DNA of 64,000 bases from Isoetes taiwanensis (taxonomy: Eukaryota > Streptophyta > Lycopodiopsida > Isoetales > Isoetaceae). Position numbers and translations under genes: made by a program. This document shows positions 22,441-34,199 of the stretch, piece by piece. The notes below the pieces were generated by a model, which worked only from the letters and a program-made list of their open reading frames with translations, made no database searches and was not told the DNA's origin. The stretch's first letter is position 1; every line of letters starts with the position of its first letter. Location of the stretch: assembly GCA_021234155.1 (NCBI GenBank), contig JAJEKV010000062.1, positions 1,410,602-1,474,601 of the forward strand, written 5' to 3'.

Positions 22441-22512
22441 GTTTCAATAGACCAACTTGAAGAATTTGAATAAAAAGTTTCAATAGACCAACGTGAAGAA
22501 TTTGAAGGAATC
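22441..22512 (+). repeat. 36-bp tandem duplication
   Basis: GTTTCAATAGACCAAC starts at 22441 and again at 22477, giving two copies of a 36-bp unit. Confidence 0.8.
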
Positions 22513-22957
22513 TAGACATTACATACATTTTTTGTGGTTCTTACTATTTGAAAATTTAGAAGTCCTTCTTTGATTCATTAATGATTATGAATTTCATAAT
22601 GAAACAATTCCCACGACATTTGGTCATTCTATTTCTGTGGATGGAGAAGTTTTAGTAAACAATGGCGAGCCTCTAGCTGCTGGAGAATCTTCTGACTGGC
22701 CAAGGAATTAGGAGTGGACTGTGCAATGTAACATCTCAATTCCTGTTGCAAGATGGTCATTGAATGGCTATCAAGCAATGGATTTGGCTTAAACCTTCGT
22801 AACTTTGATCTAGATGCATATTCCCATTTGTGTGACAGGACAATTGAAATAATTGAGATGGCATAATGTAAAGGGTAAAAGCATGTTAGGGGATGTTAAC
22901 TGCAAAAGGCATTACTAGGTTCACCCTCATTTTTCTTGACAATAAAATTAGTGGAGT

Positions 22958-23135
22958 TCTATGTACATTATAAATGCATAGTATTTAGTTTTTGGGTTGC
23001 CCTAGAGGGGCTAAAACCCTTTTTTTGTGGGTTTTTGAGATTTATTAAAATGCCCTTAATCTATGTACATTATAAATGCATAGTATTTATTTTGGGTTTA
23101 GAGGGCAAACCCCATAGATTTATTAAAATGCTTGT
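22958..23135 (+). repeat. Imperfect tandem duplication of about 100 bp
   Basis: CTATGTACATTATAAATGCA followed by TAGTATTTA, a GGGTT...AACCC hairpin and ATTTATTAAAATGC occurs at about 22958-23053 and, with a shortened hairpin, at about 23060-23133. Confidence 0.7.
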
Positions 23136-24493
23136 AGTTCCTCATCATCAAGCTCAATTTTATATCTTTTGCCCCTGCCAACCTCAATCCTCAAACCGAC
23201 TCTTCAAGTCTCTGGCCAGATTGTTCTCGCTTTTTTCGTCCCAATTCCTCCTTGGCTAGATTTTATCAAGGTAAAATCATGGTAGATAATGTGAATATCA
23301 TTGATAATGTGCAAGATGATGACGGTTATTGAACTAGAAAAGCCGAGGTAAACTCCTTGAAAAATTGCATGAATTGCCACAAAATGAAATTGCTTAGGCA
23401 ACAAGATTTCAGAGAGCAACTTATAGGATGGTTACATTATTCTAGTTCATGGAGATTAATAACATGAAGATGGCAGAAGAACAGTTCTTATTTTATAAGA
23501 AATCTTACTATTATCACAGAGGTATAGCAGATATATACAGTACTCGATAACATTTAATGGCAATATGCAATGCAAACAAATTGCTTAGCTCTTGAACTTG
23601 GGATTGGACTCATGCTATTACTTCACTCCGAATTTATTGAAAAAATTTTCCTTTCTTGACATATGTTCCTTCCGACCCAATTTTTGCGAGATCGGCTTGA
23701 GTACTTTAAATAGGTTGACTTCAATAACTACCACCTTTCGGTACTTTGTACTATAAATGTACCTTGACTTCTTATACTTTAGCCTGATATCTTGAACATA
23801 TCGAGGACCTTGACTATTTATAATGAACAGAGCTTTGCTGTCTACTTTTAATTGCTGCATTCTAAAATTAAGACATGAAACTAGGCATCTAACTAATCAA
23901 TAAATAAATGGAAATGCGGATGACAAAGATAGTCACCTAAAAAAATATCGTGCACCTCAACAACCAGTGCCTTCTCGCTTTTTACCTTTCAAAATTGTGT
24001 TCTTGCTAATTTCAATACTCAAGTAGCATCCTCTACTGACAAGTGTTAAGTAAAAAAGCTTTGTTTGTCATTTCTCTTGTAATCACCTTAAATGGTTGAG
24101 ATTGGGACATTGAGTTGCATAAGATATTGTATGTGCTCCAACATTGATGTATGGAATAACAATAGAACTCTGGCCTTTCCAAAACTAGAATAATGATTTT
24201 AGGGATCAAGGGTGAAATTCTTGTTAAAATCCTTGTTTTGATCTGCTAGATCTTGGTTTTCTCGCTATGGCTATTTTTCTCCAATAGCAGTACCATGTGC
24301 AATAATATGATCATTTTCATGCAGAGACTGACATAGTAGCAAATCAAAGACGGCGGATGATGGAGCGGATGATAATGGCAAGGATTCTTCTAGTATGGTG
24401 TGTGTTGGGGTGGTATAGTAGACCGTATACATGTTCATACATGGTGTGGTATATACACATGTTTATACCACACCATTGCACGTATGCAACATA

Positions 24494-25430
24494 ATTAATT
24501 ACGAATTTATGAATGCCTTCCTACTGCAAATGCAGCCCTCGACTTCTAATTACCACATCGGGGGGGAAAGGCAGATCCAAACTCCATTTCGTCAGTTCCA
24601 CTTGCTTTGCGTTTCCAAGTGCAGCTTCTCGGCCACGTCCCAAGTGCAAAAGACCCAAACTTGGGCCGAAGCAAGGCCCCAGAACGAGGGATTCAACAGT
24701 CGGATAGGGGAACCGAGCTCCGAGAGGGTGGTCATTAGCGTAAAGCCCCCCAAGGGAGCGCTGCCAAGAAAGGCTGCCTCGAGAACATTTTTGGATTTTT
24801 TTGGGTCCCGCATCTTGGGGTCCTTACTTTGTCCTCCTGCGAGGCGGCCTTACAAGGTCCTGGCCTTGTTTGACTTGGGGAAGGGTCCCAATAGCTGCCC
24901 AAAAATGGGCTGCCCGAACCGCTCTAATGCTAACTCCTTGATCTTGTCCGGAAATTCGAAAAATTGGCCTATATGCTGGTGATGATTTAGAAAGCCAGCT
25001 GGCAAAAAATCATAATTTAATTCTGTACTATGCATTAATTACGAATTTATGAATGCCTTGCTACTGCAAAAGTAGCCCTCGACTTCTAATTACCACGTCG
25101 GGAGGAGGGCAGATCCAAACTCCATTTCGTCAGTTCTGCTTGCTTCATGTTTCCAAGTGCCGCTTCTTAGCTATGTTCCAAGTGCAAAAGACCAAAACTA
25201 ATCCCCCAAAATGCAAATCCTTCAAGAACCTTGCAACTCACAGGGTTTATGCTTTGAAGTCCCTATCCTTGTCAGATTCGACAAGGACCCAGCACCGCGT
25301 CTCGAAGTAGGGGAAGGGGGTGTTTGACGCCAGAGCACGGGCCCTAAAAACCCTCCGAAAGCAGCTTGCACCAAAAGTCCTCTCCGAAGGCCCTGGTGAC
25401 GGATGGGCAACCTCCCCTATCCGGAACCGT
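24494..25430 (-). repeat. GC-rich dispersed repeat, inverted copies
   Basis: Reading the minus strand, 25430 to 24780 matches 18360-19000. Then 24780 to 24640 matches 17957-18070, and 24640 to 24494 matches 18590-18745. There are thus one full-length and one internally deleted copy, head to tail, inverted relative to the copy at 18 kb. Confidence 0.7.
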
Positions 25431-25447
25431 GATTTTCACTCTTTCAT

Positions 25448-25560
25448 CGTGCTACATGCTCTTTTATTACTAGAAAAAATAATTTCCTCAAGAACTATAG
25501 CTTGGATGTTTTCAGAACATTATACAGCAATGAAGGATAGCTTTCTCGTGGAGATAGAGC
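25448..25560 (+). repeat. Dispersed repeat, inverted relative to 49620-49735
   Basis: GTGCTACATGCTCTTTTATT and the following ~100 bp match the minus strand of 49735-49620. The shared frame reads VLHAL.LLE.IISS then KHYTAM.DSFL, so both copies keep an open frame, but no product is recognised. Confidence 0.65.
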
Positions 25561-25590
25561 ATACACCTTCAGAAATTTTTGATCAGATGT

Positions 25591-25869
25591 GGAAATCCTT
25601 CCTATTTTCCCCTTTTTGTGGAAACCCTTCCTATTTTCCCATGGCATTGGAAAATAGGAAGGGTTTCTATATTAAATTTTGAATTTTGGGGTGACGTGCA
25701 TATTTATGAGCGTGCCCCATTAATGGGCGACGTCCGTCTTGAAAAGCGTGGTCCATAAAGGAAGATTATAAATATTTAAAAAAGGGGTGGAAACCCTTCC
25801 CATTTTCCGTGGAAACCCTTTTGGTTTTCAAAATGAGAAATCCTTCCCATTTTCCACGGAAACCCTTCC
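25591..25869. repeat. GGAAACCCTTCCTATTTTCC repeat cluster with perfect hairpin
   Basis: GAAACCCTTCCTATTTTCC (25621-25639) and its exact reverse complement (25649-25667) are separated by nine bases, giving a perfect 19-bp stem. Further direct copies of the motif lie at about 25591-25610, 25790-25809 and 25836-25868. The arrangement resembles a miniature inverted-repeat element or its decay product. Confidence 0.75.
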
Positions 25870-26054
25870 AAAAAATGGCACATAGCTTTTTGAGGAAAAA
25901 AAAAGAGAAAAAAATTGGATTTGGCTGGCGCCCTGTTCTTGCGATGTCGCCTTACTTACGAAGCTGTTTCAAGTGATGCTTTGCCTCTGCGAGATCCGGA
26001 GAAAGTAGATTAGACATCGTAGAATATGTTTCCACAAAGATGGCTGTTGGAGAT
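25870..26054. other. Spacer before the tandem array
   Basis: Unique-looking sequence, no gene seen. It includes the transition to the first array unit at GCGATTCCGAG (26055). Confidence 0.4.
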
Positions 26055-27940
26055 GCGATTCCGAGCAGACTTGCTTGTCAAAGGTAGAATATGAAAGGCC
26101 ATGCAATTTTCATGTGCCCAAATTTGCCATTGTAATAAGCGATCTTTCAAACATGGCATTGGAATAAACGATCTCTTACTTGATGTTTGACAAATTTAGA
26201 AATGAAACTGGTACTAACAATTCGAATTTTCACTTGATTCAAGATGCGTTGATGTAGCTCCGAGGGAGATTACGGAAGTTATGTCCAATTCTTTCTATTG
26301 TGCCATGTTGTGCCAATGCAAGGTAGATTTTCGATTTTTTGTGTCTTTTTTTAAAACAAACAGAGCTTGTGAGCCAAGAATTGAGGCCAGTACATGTCAG
26401 ATATTAAGTTTCCCCCTTCTCTTGCAAATATTCCACCGAGATGCTCAACAAAACGTCATACACAGAATGTTGAATCCTGTGACACGATTTTTCTATAAAT
26501 GGCCCCTGCAATATATCTCCGGCTCTCTTTGAACTAGCTCCACAAGGCTATCTGAACAGAATCGGCTCCTAAAGCAATTTCGGTGACCGAGCAAAAAAAA
26601 TTGCAATTAAAACCGTCTGAATTGAACTCCAACTTAAGTGTAACAAAATCTCTAGGAATAAACGTCTTCAGCAGAGATTAGCTTCTTCAGATAAAACTCC
26701 AATCACAATTCTCCTGATCATGCCTCTCATGCATAGGCGGTTTCTTAATGTCAGGCTTTTCCAATCACAGTAGGTTCACGGATTCTTCTACACGCCTTCT
26801 AATGAATCAACTTGTAAAGACAACGATCTTCAAATGGTTTGTCTTCGCCTCTTTGTATCACGACCCACCAATATGAAGATCCAATATCCACCTTCTGTAT
26901 CAAATCTAGTCGGAATACTCTTTGATTAAACCCGTTTGTATCTACCCTTTTCCTGATGCTCATTGAATCTGCATAGCATTTTTTTATTTTTAGTATCCAC
27001 AGACCCTTTTTCTCTTCTATCTTGCTGCCATGTCACCATAAATTATACCATTTAAACTATTGAATGTTGGATGCTGATCTGCACTTGCGACTTGTCTAAT
27101 GAGCATGATGACCCCCCCTGATCCATGAAAAATTCAAAATTTTTCCACATGTTAGTCTTACCCATTAAATCTGCAGCTTCCTCTACGCAGCCAGATCTCA
27201 CAACTAATCAAACCTGCATATGCCAGATTTTGCAAAATGTAGAAATTAGTTAGTGGATTTAGATAGCATAAAATAGGGAATTTTTTTTCCACATTAACAC
27301 AATCTAACTTGAGGTGATGCAAATTGTGTTGTGCGTAGCCTTCAGAACCAACATGAAGTAGGCTATGCATAACCAAACCTTAAGCACGGTGACATATTGT
27401 GCAATCCAATAAGGTTGCAAATAAATTACAAAATGCACGAGCATTAACAATTAAGAATCTTACTTGCTATGAGCTGCACCAAGGAATGTGGTCCGAGTTA
27501 AACAACCCCAAAGGCTTATGCGGATCAGACCTCCAAGATTGACGCACAAGCTAATAGGGGAGAGAAACTAGAATAAGCATTTGTGATGGCCTCCGACTTC
27601 AATTGCAAAAAGGGCCAATCGATTTAGAGACGTGGCATAGACAAAAACTCAAATCATCTCCACTGATAATAGACAAGCCTAGCTGTTTGAATTTACTTGA
27701 ATTTGAAGGGGCCATTGCTTGATCATATTAATTAGACCGAAGAACCGGAGAAAGAAAATAGAAGCAAAATATACATGTACGTAATATGTTTCTTTTTTGT
27801 TCTTTTTTAATAGCACATCTTTTAAATTTATTTACGGCATGAAGTCAAATATTCAAATATATGCCCTTCATTTTCCTATTTCTGTAAAATTTGTAAGAAA
27901 TCTTGTAGCAAATTGTTATATCAAGGCTTAGACTTCTCAC
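26055..27940 (+). repeat. 1886-bp tandem repeat, unit 1
   Basis: GCGATTCCGAGCAGA occurs at 26055, 27941 and 29827, exactly 1886 bp apart each time. Units 1 and 2 differ by only scattered substitutions, with no length change seen. An 83-codon frame starting MSNSFYCAMLCQCK (26281-26532) is carried by each unit but resembles no known protein, and most of the unit is non-coding. Confidence 0.95.
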
Positions 27941-29826
27941 GCGATTCCGAGCAGATTTGCTTGTCAAAGGTGGAATATGAAAGGCCATGCAATTTTCATG
28001 TGCCCAAATTTGCCATTGTAATAAGAGAGCTTTCAAATATGGCATTGGAGTAAACGATCTCTTACTTGATGTTTGACAAATTTGGAAATGAAACTGGTAC
28101 TAACAATTCGAATTTTCACTTGATTCAAGATGCGTTGATGTAGCTCCGAGGGAGATTACGGAAGTTATGTCCAATTCTTTCTATTGTGCCATGTTGTGCC
28201 AATGCAAGGTAGATTTTCGATTTTTTGTGTCTTTTTTTAAAACAAACAGAGCTTGTGAGCCAAGAATTGAGGCCAGTACATGTCAGATATTAAGTTTCCC
28301 CCTTCTCTTGCAAATATTCCACCGAGATGCTCAACAAAACGTCATACACAGAATGTTGAATCCTGTGACACGATTTTTCTATAAATGGCCCCTGCAATAT
28401 ATCTCCGGCTCTCTTTGAACTAGCTCCACAAGGCTATCTGAACAGAATCGGCTCCTAAAGCAATTTCGGTGACCGAGCAAAAAAAATTGCAATTAAAACC
28501 GTCTGAATTGAACTCCAACTTAAGTGTAACAAAATCTCTAGGAATAAACGTCTTCAGCAGAGATTAGCTTCTTCAGATAAAACTCCAATCACAATTCTCC
28601 TGATCATGCCTCTCATGCATAGGCGGTTTCTTAATGTCAGGCTTTTCCAATCACAGTAGGTTCACGGATTCTTCTACACGCCTTCTAATGAATCAACTTG
28701 TAAAGACAACGATCTTCAAATGGTTTGTCTTCGCCTCTTTGTATCACGACCCACCAATATGAAGATCCAATATCCACCTTCTGTATCAAATCTAGTCGGA
28801 ATACTCTTTGATTAAACCCGTTTGTATCTACCCTTTTCCTGATGCTCATTGAATCTGCATAGCATTTTTTTATTTTTAGTATCCACAGACCCTTTTTCTC
28901 TTCTATCTTGCTGCCATGTCACCATAAATTATACCATTTAAACTATTGAATGTTGGATGCTGATCTGCACTTGCGACTTGTCTAATGAGCATGATGACCC
29001 CCCCTGATCCATGAAAAATTCAAAATTTTTCCACATGTTAGTCTTACCCATTAAATCTGCAGCTTCCTCTACGCAGCCAGATCTCACAACTAATCAAACC
29101 TGCATATGCCAGATTTTGCAAAATGTAGAAATTAGTTAGTGGATTTAGATAGCATAAAATAGGGAATTTTTTTTCCACATTAACACAATCTAACTTGAGG
29201 TGATGCAAATTGTGTTGTGCGTAGCCTTCAGAACCAACATGAAGTAGGCTATGCATAACCAAACCTTAAGCACGGTGACATATTGTGCAATCCAATAAGG
29301 TTGCAAATAAATTACAAAATGCACGAGCATTAACAATTAAGAATCTTACTTGCTATGAGCTGCACCAAGGAATGTGGTCCGAGTTAAACAACCCCAAAGG
29401 CTTATGCGGATCAGACCTCCAAGATTGACGCACAAGCTAATAGAGGAGAGAAACTAGAATAAGCATTTGTGATGGCCTCCGACTTCAATTGCAAAAAGGG
29501 CCAATCGATTTAGAGACGTGGCATAGACAAAAACTCAAATCATCTCCACTGATAATAGACAAGCCTAGCTGTTTGAATTTACTTGAATTTGAAGGGGCCA
29601 TTGCTTGATCATATTAATTAGACCGAAGAACCGGAGAAAGAAAATAGAAGCAAAATATACATGTACGTAATATGTTTCTTTTTTGTTCTTTTTTAATAGC
29701 ACATCTTTTAAATTTATTTACTGCATGAAGTCAAATATTCAAATATATGCCCTTCATTTTCCTATTTCTGTAAAATCTGTAAGAAATCTTGTAGCAAATT
29801 GTTATATCAAGGCTTAGACTTCTCAC
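27941..29826 (+). repeat. 1886-bp tandem repeat, unit 2
   Basis: Complete second copy. Its variants near 28023-28050 (AGAGAGCTTTCAAATATG) are shared with unit 3 and differ from unit 1, so units 2 and 3 are closer to each other there than to unit 1. Confidence 0.95.
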
Positions 29827-30508
29827 GCGATTCCGAGCAGATTTGCTTGTCAAAGGTAGAATATGAAAGGCCATGCAATTTTCATGTGCCCAAATTTGCC
29901 ATTGTAATAAGAGAGCTTTCAAATATGGCATTGGAGTAAACGATCTCTTACTTGATGTTTGACAAATTTAGAAATGAAACTGGTACTAACAATTCGAATT
30001 TTCACTTGATTCAAGATGCGTTGATGTAGCTCCGAGGGAGATTACGGAAGTTATGTCCAATTCTTTCTATTGTGCCATGTTGTGCCAATGCAAGGTAGAT
30101 TTTCGATTTTTTGTGTCTTTTTTTAAAACAAACAGAGCTTGTGAGCCAAGAATTGAGGCCAGTACATGTCAGATATTAAGTTTCCCCCTTCTCTTGCAAA
30201 TATTCCACCGAGATGCTCAACAAAACGCCATACACAGAATGTTGAATTCTGTCACACGATTTTTCTATGAATGGCCCCATAAATATATCTCTTGACTCTC
30301 TTTGAACCAGCTCAACAAGGCTATCTAGTGTATGTACGAATGGTACACCCTAAATCGGGTCCTAAAGCAATTTTGGGTGATCCAGCAAAAAAGATTGCAA
30401 TTAAAACTGCCTAAATCAAACTCCAAATCAAGTGTAACAAAGTTTCTAGGAATAAATGTCTTCAGCAGAGATTAGCTACTTCAGATAAAACTCCAATCAC
30501 AATTCTCA
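29827..30508 (+). repeat. 1886-bp tandem repeat, unit 3 (truncated by LINE)
   Basis: Follows units 1 and 2 closely to about 30290, then diverges more, and is cut at about 30508 by LINE sequence. The missing tail resumes at 32904. Confidence 0.9.
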
Positions 30509-32360
30509 TTGATCACATCTTCACACTCAGGGCCCTGGTCGAGGACAGCAGGAACCGTCGGGGGACCTGTACTGCTGTTTTGTGGACTTTGCAAAAGCTT
30601 TCGACACGGTACCTCGGGAAAAGTTGTGGGCGAGATTGCACCATCTGGGGCTTCATGTGGATCTGTAACGCAGCGATTAGGTACCGTGACCGTCAGAGAG
30701 CCGCCTGCACCGCATGCAGGAAGAACGATCATTTGCCAGCAGCATTGGAGTTAGGCAAGGTTGTCCTCTCTCACCCACACTCTTTGGACTTTACATTGAC
30801 CAGTTGGAAGCCTAGCTTGCTGCCAATGGGGGGGACGGTATACAGCTCTTGCACCAGGTCATCCGGCAGCTCATCTATGCGGATGATGTGGACCTCTTGG
30901 CCCATACACCAGAGGGCATGCAGGCACACCTAGATGCCCTGGACACATTCTGCCAGGCGATAGACATGCGTGTCAACCTGGCCAGACTAAGGTGGTCCTC
31001 ACATCCTCCTCACGTCATCCAGCACCTCCGGCGCTCACTTATCAGGGGCAGATGGTAGAGGTCACACCCAGCTACAAGTACCTGGGGGTGGAATTTCCGT
31101 CGTCAATGTATTGGGATGCATCCATTCGCCTTCGGGTGACCGCAGGTTGGAAGGCGCTGTACGCAATGCAAAACAATAGTCACAGGCGGTAGTTGTATGG
31201 ATCGGGGCCACCGGTCACATTTGTTAGAACGCGGGTGGAGCCGGTTCTTCAGTATGGGGTCGAGGTGTGGGGCCCGGTGGTGTCTTTGGCGACTTGGAAC
31301 AACTTGGAGCAGGTCCGAAGGCATTTTTGACGGGCACTTGGGGTCAAGCCCCCGGTTCCATATCGATCTTGTTGCGAGGAGACAGGATTCATGCCCCGCA
31401 AAGCATGCGACCCTCGATACACATTGTTTATTTCTAGAAGGTGGCCAAAGGCATAGGCGACACTTTCCCCTTGACTTGGCTTACAAACGTGGCGATGAGC
31501 CCGCAGCGGCAGGCTTGTTGGAAGGACAAGAAAGCCCGGTGGGCGCTAGAACGTAGAACGAGACACATAGGTGCATCCAGGTGCACACAAGGGCGGCCGG
31601 CGGGATAGGCCGAGGGGTACTTGGACTCTTGTTTCCTGGGGAAGCTCGGGGACCACAATGCTCTGGAACAGGTAAAGATGGCACACTACAAACAGCACAT
31701 AAACCCCACCCTGGTTCGAGGCCCACAGCTCTACCTGCGTTCTCAGTTGCCCATGAAGAAGCGCAGGATCATCGCGTCCATTCGAACAGGGGCCCACCAT
31801 CTTCAGCTTGAGACGGGTCGGTGGATTGGAGAGTCACGCCAGGACAGGCTTTGTCAGTGTTGCCCGCTGGGGGTTGTTGAGGATGAAAGCCATGCCTTCC
31901 AGAGCTGTCCAGCCTATAGTCAGATTCGGGCTCGCTACGCCCTCTTGGTGCGACCTGGTCTACCACTGCACGAGCTACTCAGTACGCCGTCAGTTCGGTC
32001 CCTTGGCTCCTACCTCCAGGAGGTTTTGGATCTGTGGACTCACAGTTTTAAAACATGATGTTAGATTATTTGAGATCGCCAAGCTAGGGATTTGATTGTG
32101 TCCAGGAAGACGCTTCCATATCAAGACCATATATCGTGAGCCAGAATTTAGAGAGAGTTCTAGTGGCTAGGCTATGTGTCTAGCCTATACAAGTTGGCTG
32201 ATCGACGCATCCCGACAATGCAATATTCTCTTTTTTTTTTTTTTGATGGTAGGAGTATATTATTGTAAATGTAAATGTAAATAAGTAAATGTATTATTCT
32301 CTCGCCGGGTTAGACCCTCAGGTCCATAGGCGGCCATGTTACATACAAAACTATATAAAA
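30509..32360 (+). pseudogene. 5'-truncated LINE with reverse transcriptase relic
   Basis: The sequence begins inside the reverse transcriptase. Pieces in changing frames are CCFVDFAKAFDTVPREKLW (about 30571-30627), LSPTLFGLYIDQLEA (about 30770-30815), the active site YADDVDLLAHTPEGM (30876-30920), DTFCQAIDMRVNLA, SYKYLGVEF and VEPVLQYGVEVWGP. From 31621 to 32058 a 145-codon frame gives the C-terminal region with a zinc-binding-like pattern (CQCC..GVVEDESHAFQSC). A poly(T)-rich stretch (32231-32244) and TAAATG repeats (32268-32290) follow. It is 5'-truncated, as is common for LINEs, and carries several stops and shifts. It is related to the element at 44.1-46.6 kb, which shares the 3' motif CCATAGGCGG. 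Confidence 0.85.
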
Positions 32361-32599
32361 ATATAGATACATCAAACAAGACCATTGGCCTCGAAGTTAT
32401 CTACCAACTCATTCAGCTCCAATTTTATTATTATAGATAAAAAATTAACAAAGAGCCCCCTCAATAGGGCAGATAGCAAAGCTATATATAACTTGCCCAT
32501 AGAACTAGGTGTGAATGTACTACCAGAATACCTGCTCTTCTTCCCTGCATGTAAGTACTATAGGGAAATATCATCATTTTCTTCGTAGAGGCAACATCT

Positions 32600-32903
32600 T
32601 ATTTTAATCTCGCATTTGGTTGTAAAGCTATTGAATTTGATCATAGTTTGAAGGAGCTCGTGGAAAATGGGCATTTGGCTTCTTTAGTATTCTGTTTAAT
32701 TGGGAAGATGTTAATACTGTAGTACTGGTTAGATAGAAGAAGAGGTTGAGAGAGGCTCATGTGTACTTTAGCTACAGACATATTCTGATCCAGATGGAAT
32801 CCTTTGTACGTAAACTATATCTGATCCATGAGGGATCTTTGTATTGTATTGTAATTTTTCCTATCTGATCAATACAATAACTTCTTACCTTCAAAAAAAA
32901 AAG
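32600..32903 (+). mobile_element. 3' end of an L1-like LINE with poly(A)
   Basis: Sequence ending AATAACTTCTTACCTTC followed by ten A (about 32894-32903) resembles the LINE 3' ends at 59198 and 63862 (AAACTTGC...CATCCTTC then A). Only the 3' untranslated part is recognisable here. Confidence 0.5.
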
Positions 32904-33187
32904 GAAGAAACAAGCTGATAGAGGAGAGAAACTAGAATAAGCATTTGTGATGACCTCCAACTTCAATTGCAAAAAGGGCCAATCGATTTAGAGACATGGC
33001 GTAGACAAAAACTCAAATCATCTCCACTGATAATAGAGCAAGCCTAGCTGTTTGAATTTACTTACTGCCTCTTTTAAATTTATTTGCTGCATGAAGTCAA
33101 ATATTCAAATATATGCGCTTCATTTTCCTATTTCTGTAGAATCGTAAGAAATCTTGTAGCAAATTGTTATATCAAGGCCTAGACTTA
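32904..33187 (+). repeat. Tail of a 1886-bp repeat unit after the LINE insert
   Basis: Matches the last ~390 bp of unit 1 (from about 27547 to 27935), with an internal deletion near 33062. Relative to an intact unit, roughly 800 bp of the middle is missing between 30508 and 32904, so the LINE arrival was accompanied or followed by deletion. Confidence 0.85.
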
Positions 33188-33440
33188 AAATGGTGACACG
33201 ATCTTCTCAGACATTGCGAAATATATATCTGGGTCCACAATTAATGATGATTTGAACCATAATGGGGGCAATGTGGCATTTTGAGAATAGATTATTGGTT
33301 TGGCATTGTGAAATAGATGTGATCTCTCATTGTAGCATATAGCTTCATGCTTTTCAAACATATGGTATAATGTTGAATATGTGAAATTTCTCCCCTATTA
33401 CATCTTATTAACCTTGAGGATATTTAATGAATTTCTCCCC
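33188..33440 (+). repeat. Dispersed repeat, copy 1 (pair at 39346-39600)
   Basis: TGGTGACACGATCTTCTCAG and the next ~240 bp recur at 39346-39600 with a low level of substitutions. The two copies start the two homologous cassette blocks. Confidence 0.9.
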
Positions 33441-33530
33441 TATTCCTTACGTGGAGGCGCACACCGCCCATCCTGGGCACCAAGCACTAGTAAACGCCTT
33501 CGGGGTCAGCATCAAATCCACAGTGGCAGC

Positions 33531-33667
33531 ACCTGGGCGTGATTTCCATCTGCAGATTTTTGGCTTTAGGGAATAACTAGCATCAAGTCAATCTGGGCGT
33601 GAATTTTGCCTGCATCAGGCCAGTTGGTCGGTTTTCTGGCTTTAGGGCATAACTAACATCAAGTCGG
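33531..33667 (+). repeat. Imperfect tandem duplication
   Basis: CTGGGCGTGA...GGCTTTAGGG.ATAACTA.CATCAAGTC occurs twice, at 33531-33588 and 33593-33667, the second unit longer by an insert. Confidence 0.7.
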
Positions 33668-33689
33668 GCTCGCAGATAAGGTAACGTTG

Positions 33690-33874
33690 AAAAAAAAAAC
33701 CATAAATCCACATGATGTAATGAAAAAAGATGTGGCTACAACGTAACACGGTCATCCCACATAATCACCTTATATAGGACCACAGAAATAAGACCACGAT
33801 CATCCCACAGATCACCTTATATAGACCACAATCATCTTATATAAGACCACGGTCCACGACAAAGCAAAAAGAAG
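33690..33874 (+). promoter_or_regulatory. Promoter-like cassette A with three TATA boxes
   Basis: ACACGGTCATC and GATCATC motifs alternate with TATATAG (33771-33777), TATATAG (33818-33824) and TATATAAG (33838-33845). A start codon at 33875 follows 37 nt after the start of the last TATA. Cassettes of the same design lie at about 34200, 34880, 40375, 40840 and 50480. Confidence 0.6.
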
Positions 33875-34147
33875 ATGGCGAAGATGATGGCCGGATCTTG
33901 TAAAAATTGTATGTTTATTATGGCAATGCTCTTTTCAGACCATACGTCCGATAGAGACCATAGGAAATATCATGTCATTTTTTTGGGCACTTCATTTTTC
34001 ATCTCAGAAGGAGACCATAGGATATTTCATGTCATGTCATTTTTTTGGCGATACGAAATGTTATGTCATGCCAAGAATATTTCATTCATCATAAACCCAC
34101 ATAATGTAATGACAAAAGTCTTGGCTAATATTGATATTAATCCATAA
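33875..34147 (+). CDS. Unrecognised 90-codon frame downstream of cassette A
   Basis: Starts ATGGCGAAGATG, the start shared by the cassette family, and runs 90 codons. The protein is rich in H, F and M with repeated Y/FHVMSFF-like segments, because the DNA under it contains a duplicated stretch (ATAGGAAATATCATGTCATTTT-like, 33960-34045). No domain is recognised, and the homologous position at 40578 is shifted after about 20 codons. It is more likely a chance frame on repetitive DNA than a gene. Confidence 0.25.
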   Translation: MAKMMAGSCKNCMFIMAMLFSDHTSDRDHRKYHVIFLGTSFFISEGDHRIFHVMSFFWRYEMLCHAKNISFIINPHNVMTKVLANIDINP

Positions 34148-34199
34148 CGTAACATGGTCAAACAATGCCAGGAATATGCCGTTCATCGATGGCTCACAG

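Larger units (their letters stand above)
19096..24430. other. 5.3 kb without a supportable gene
   Basis: Two short frames near 19209-19434 (plus) and 19439-19621 (minus) diverge from each other. The minus frame starts MASGISQIRSSASGATFFGK, which has the flavour of a plastid transit peptide and is followed by a donor-like CAG-GTATAT, but no downstream exon could be identified. The rest is AT-rich with local tandem duplications, listed separately. Introns and exons of an unknown spliced gene cannot be excluded. Confidence 0.4.

Noticed and set aside
26281-30295. 83-codon frame MSNSFYCAM repeated three times
   Set aside because: Repeated only because the 1886-bp unit is; no domain, low coding character, and the third copy is altered at the end.
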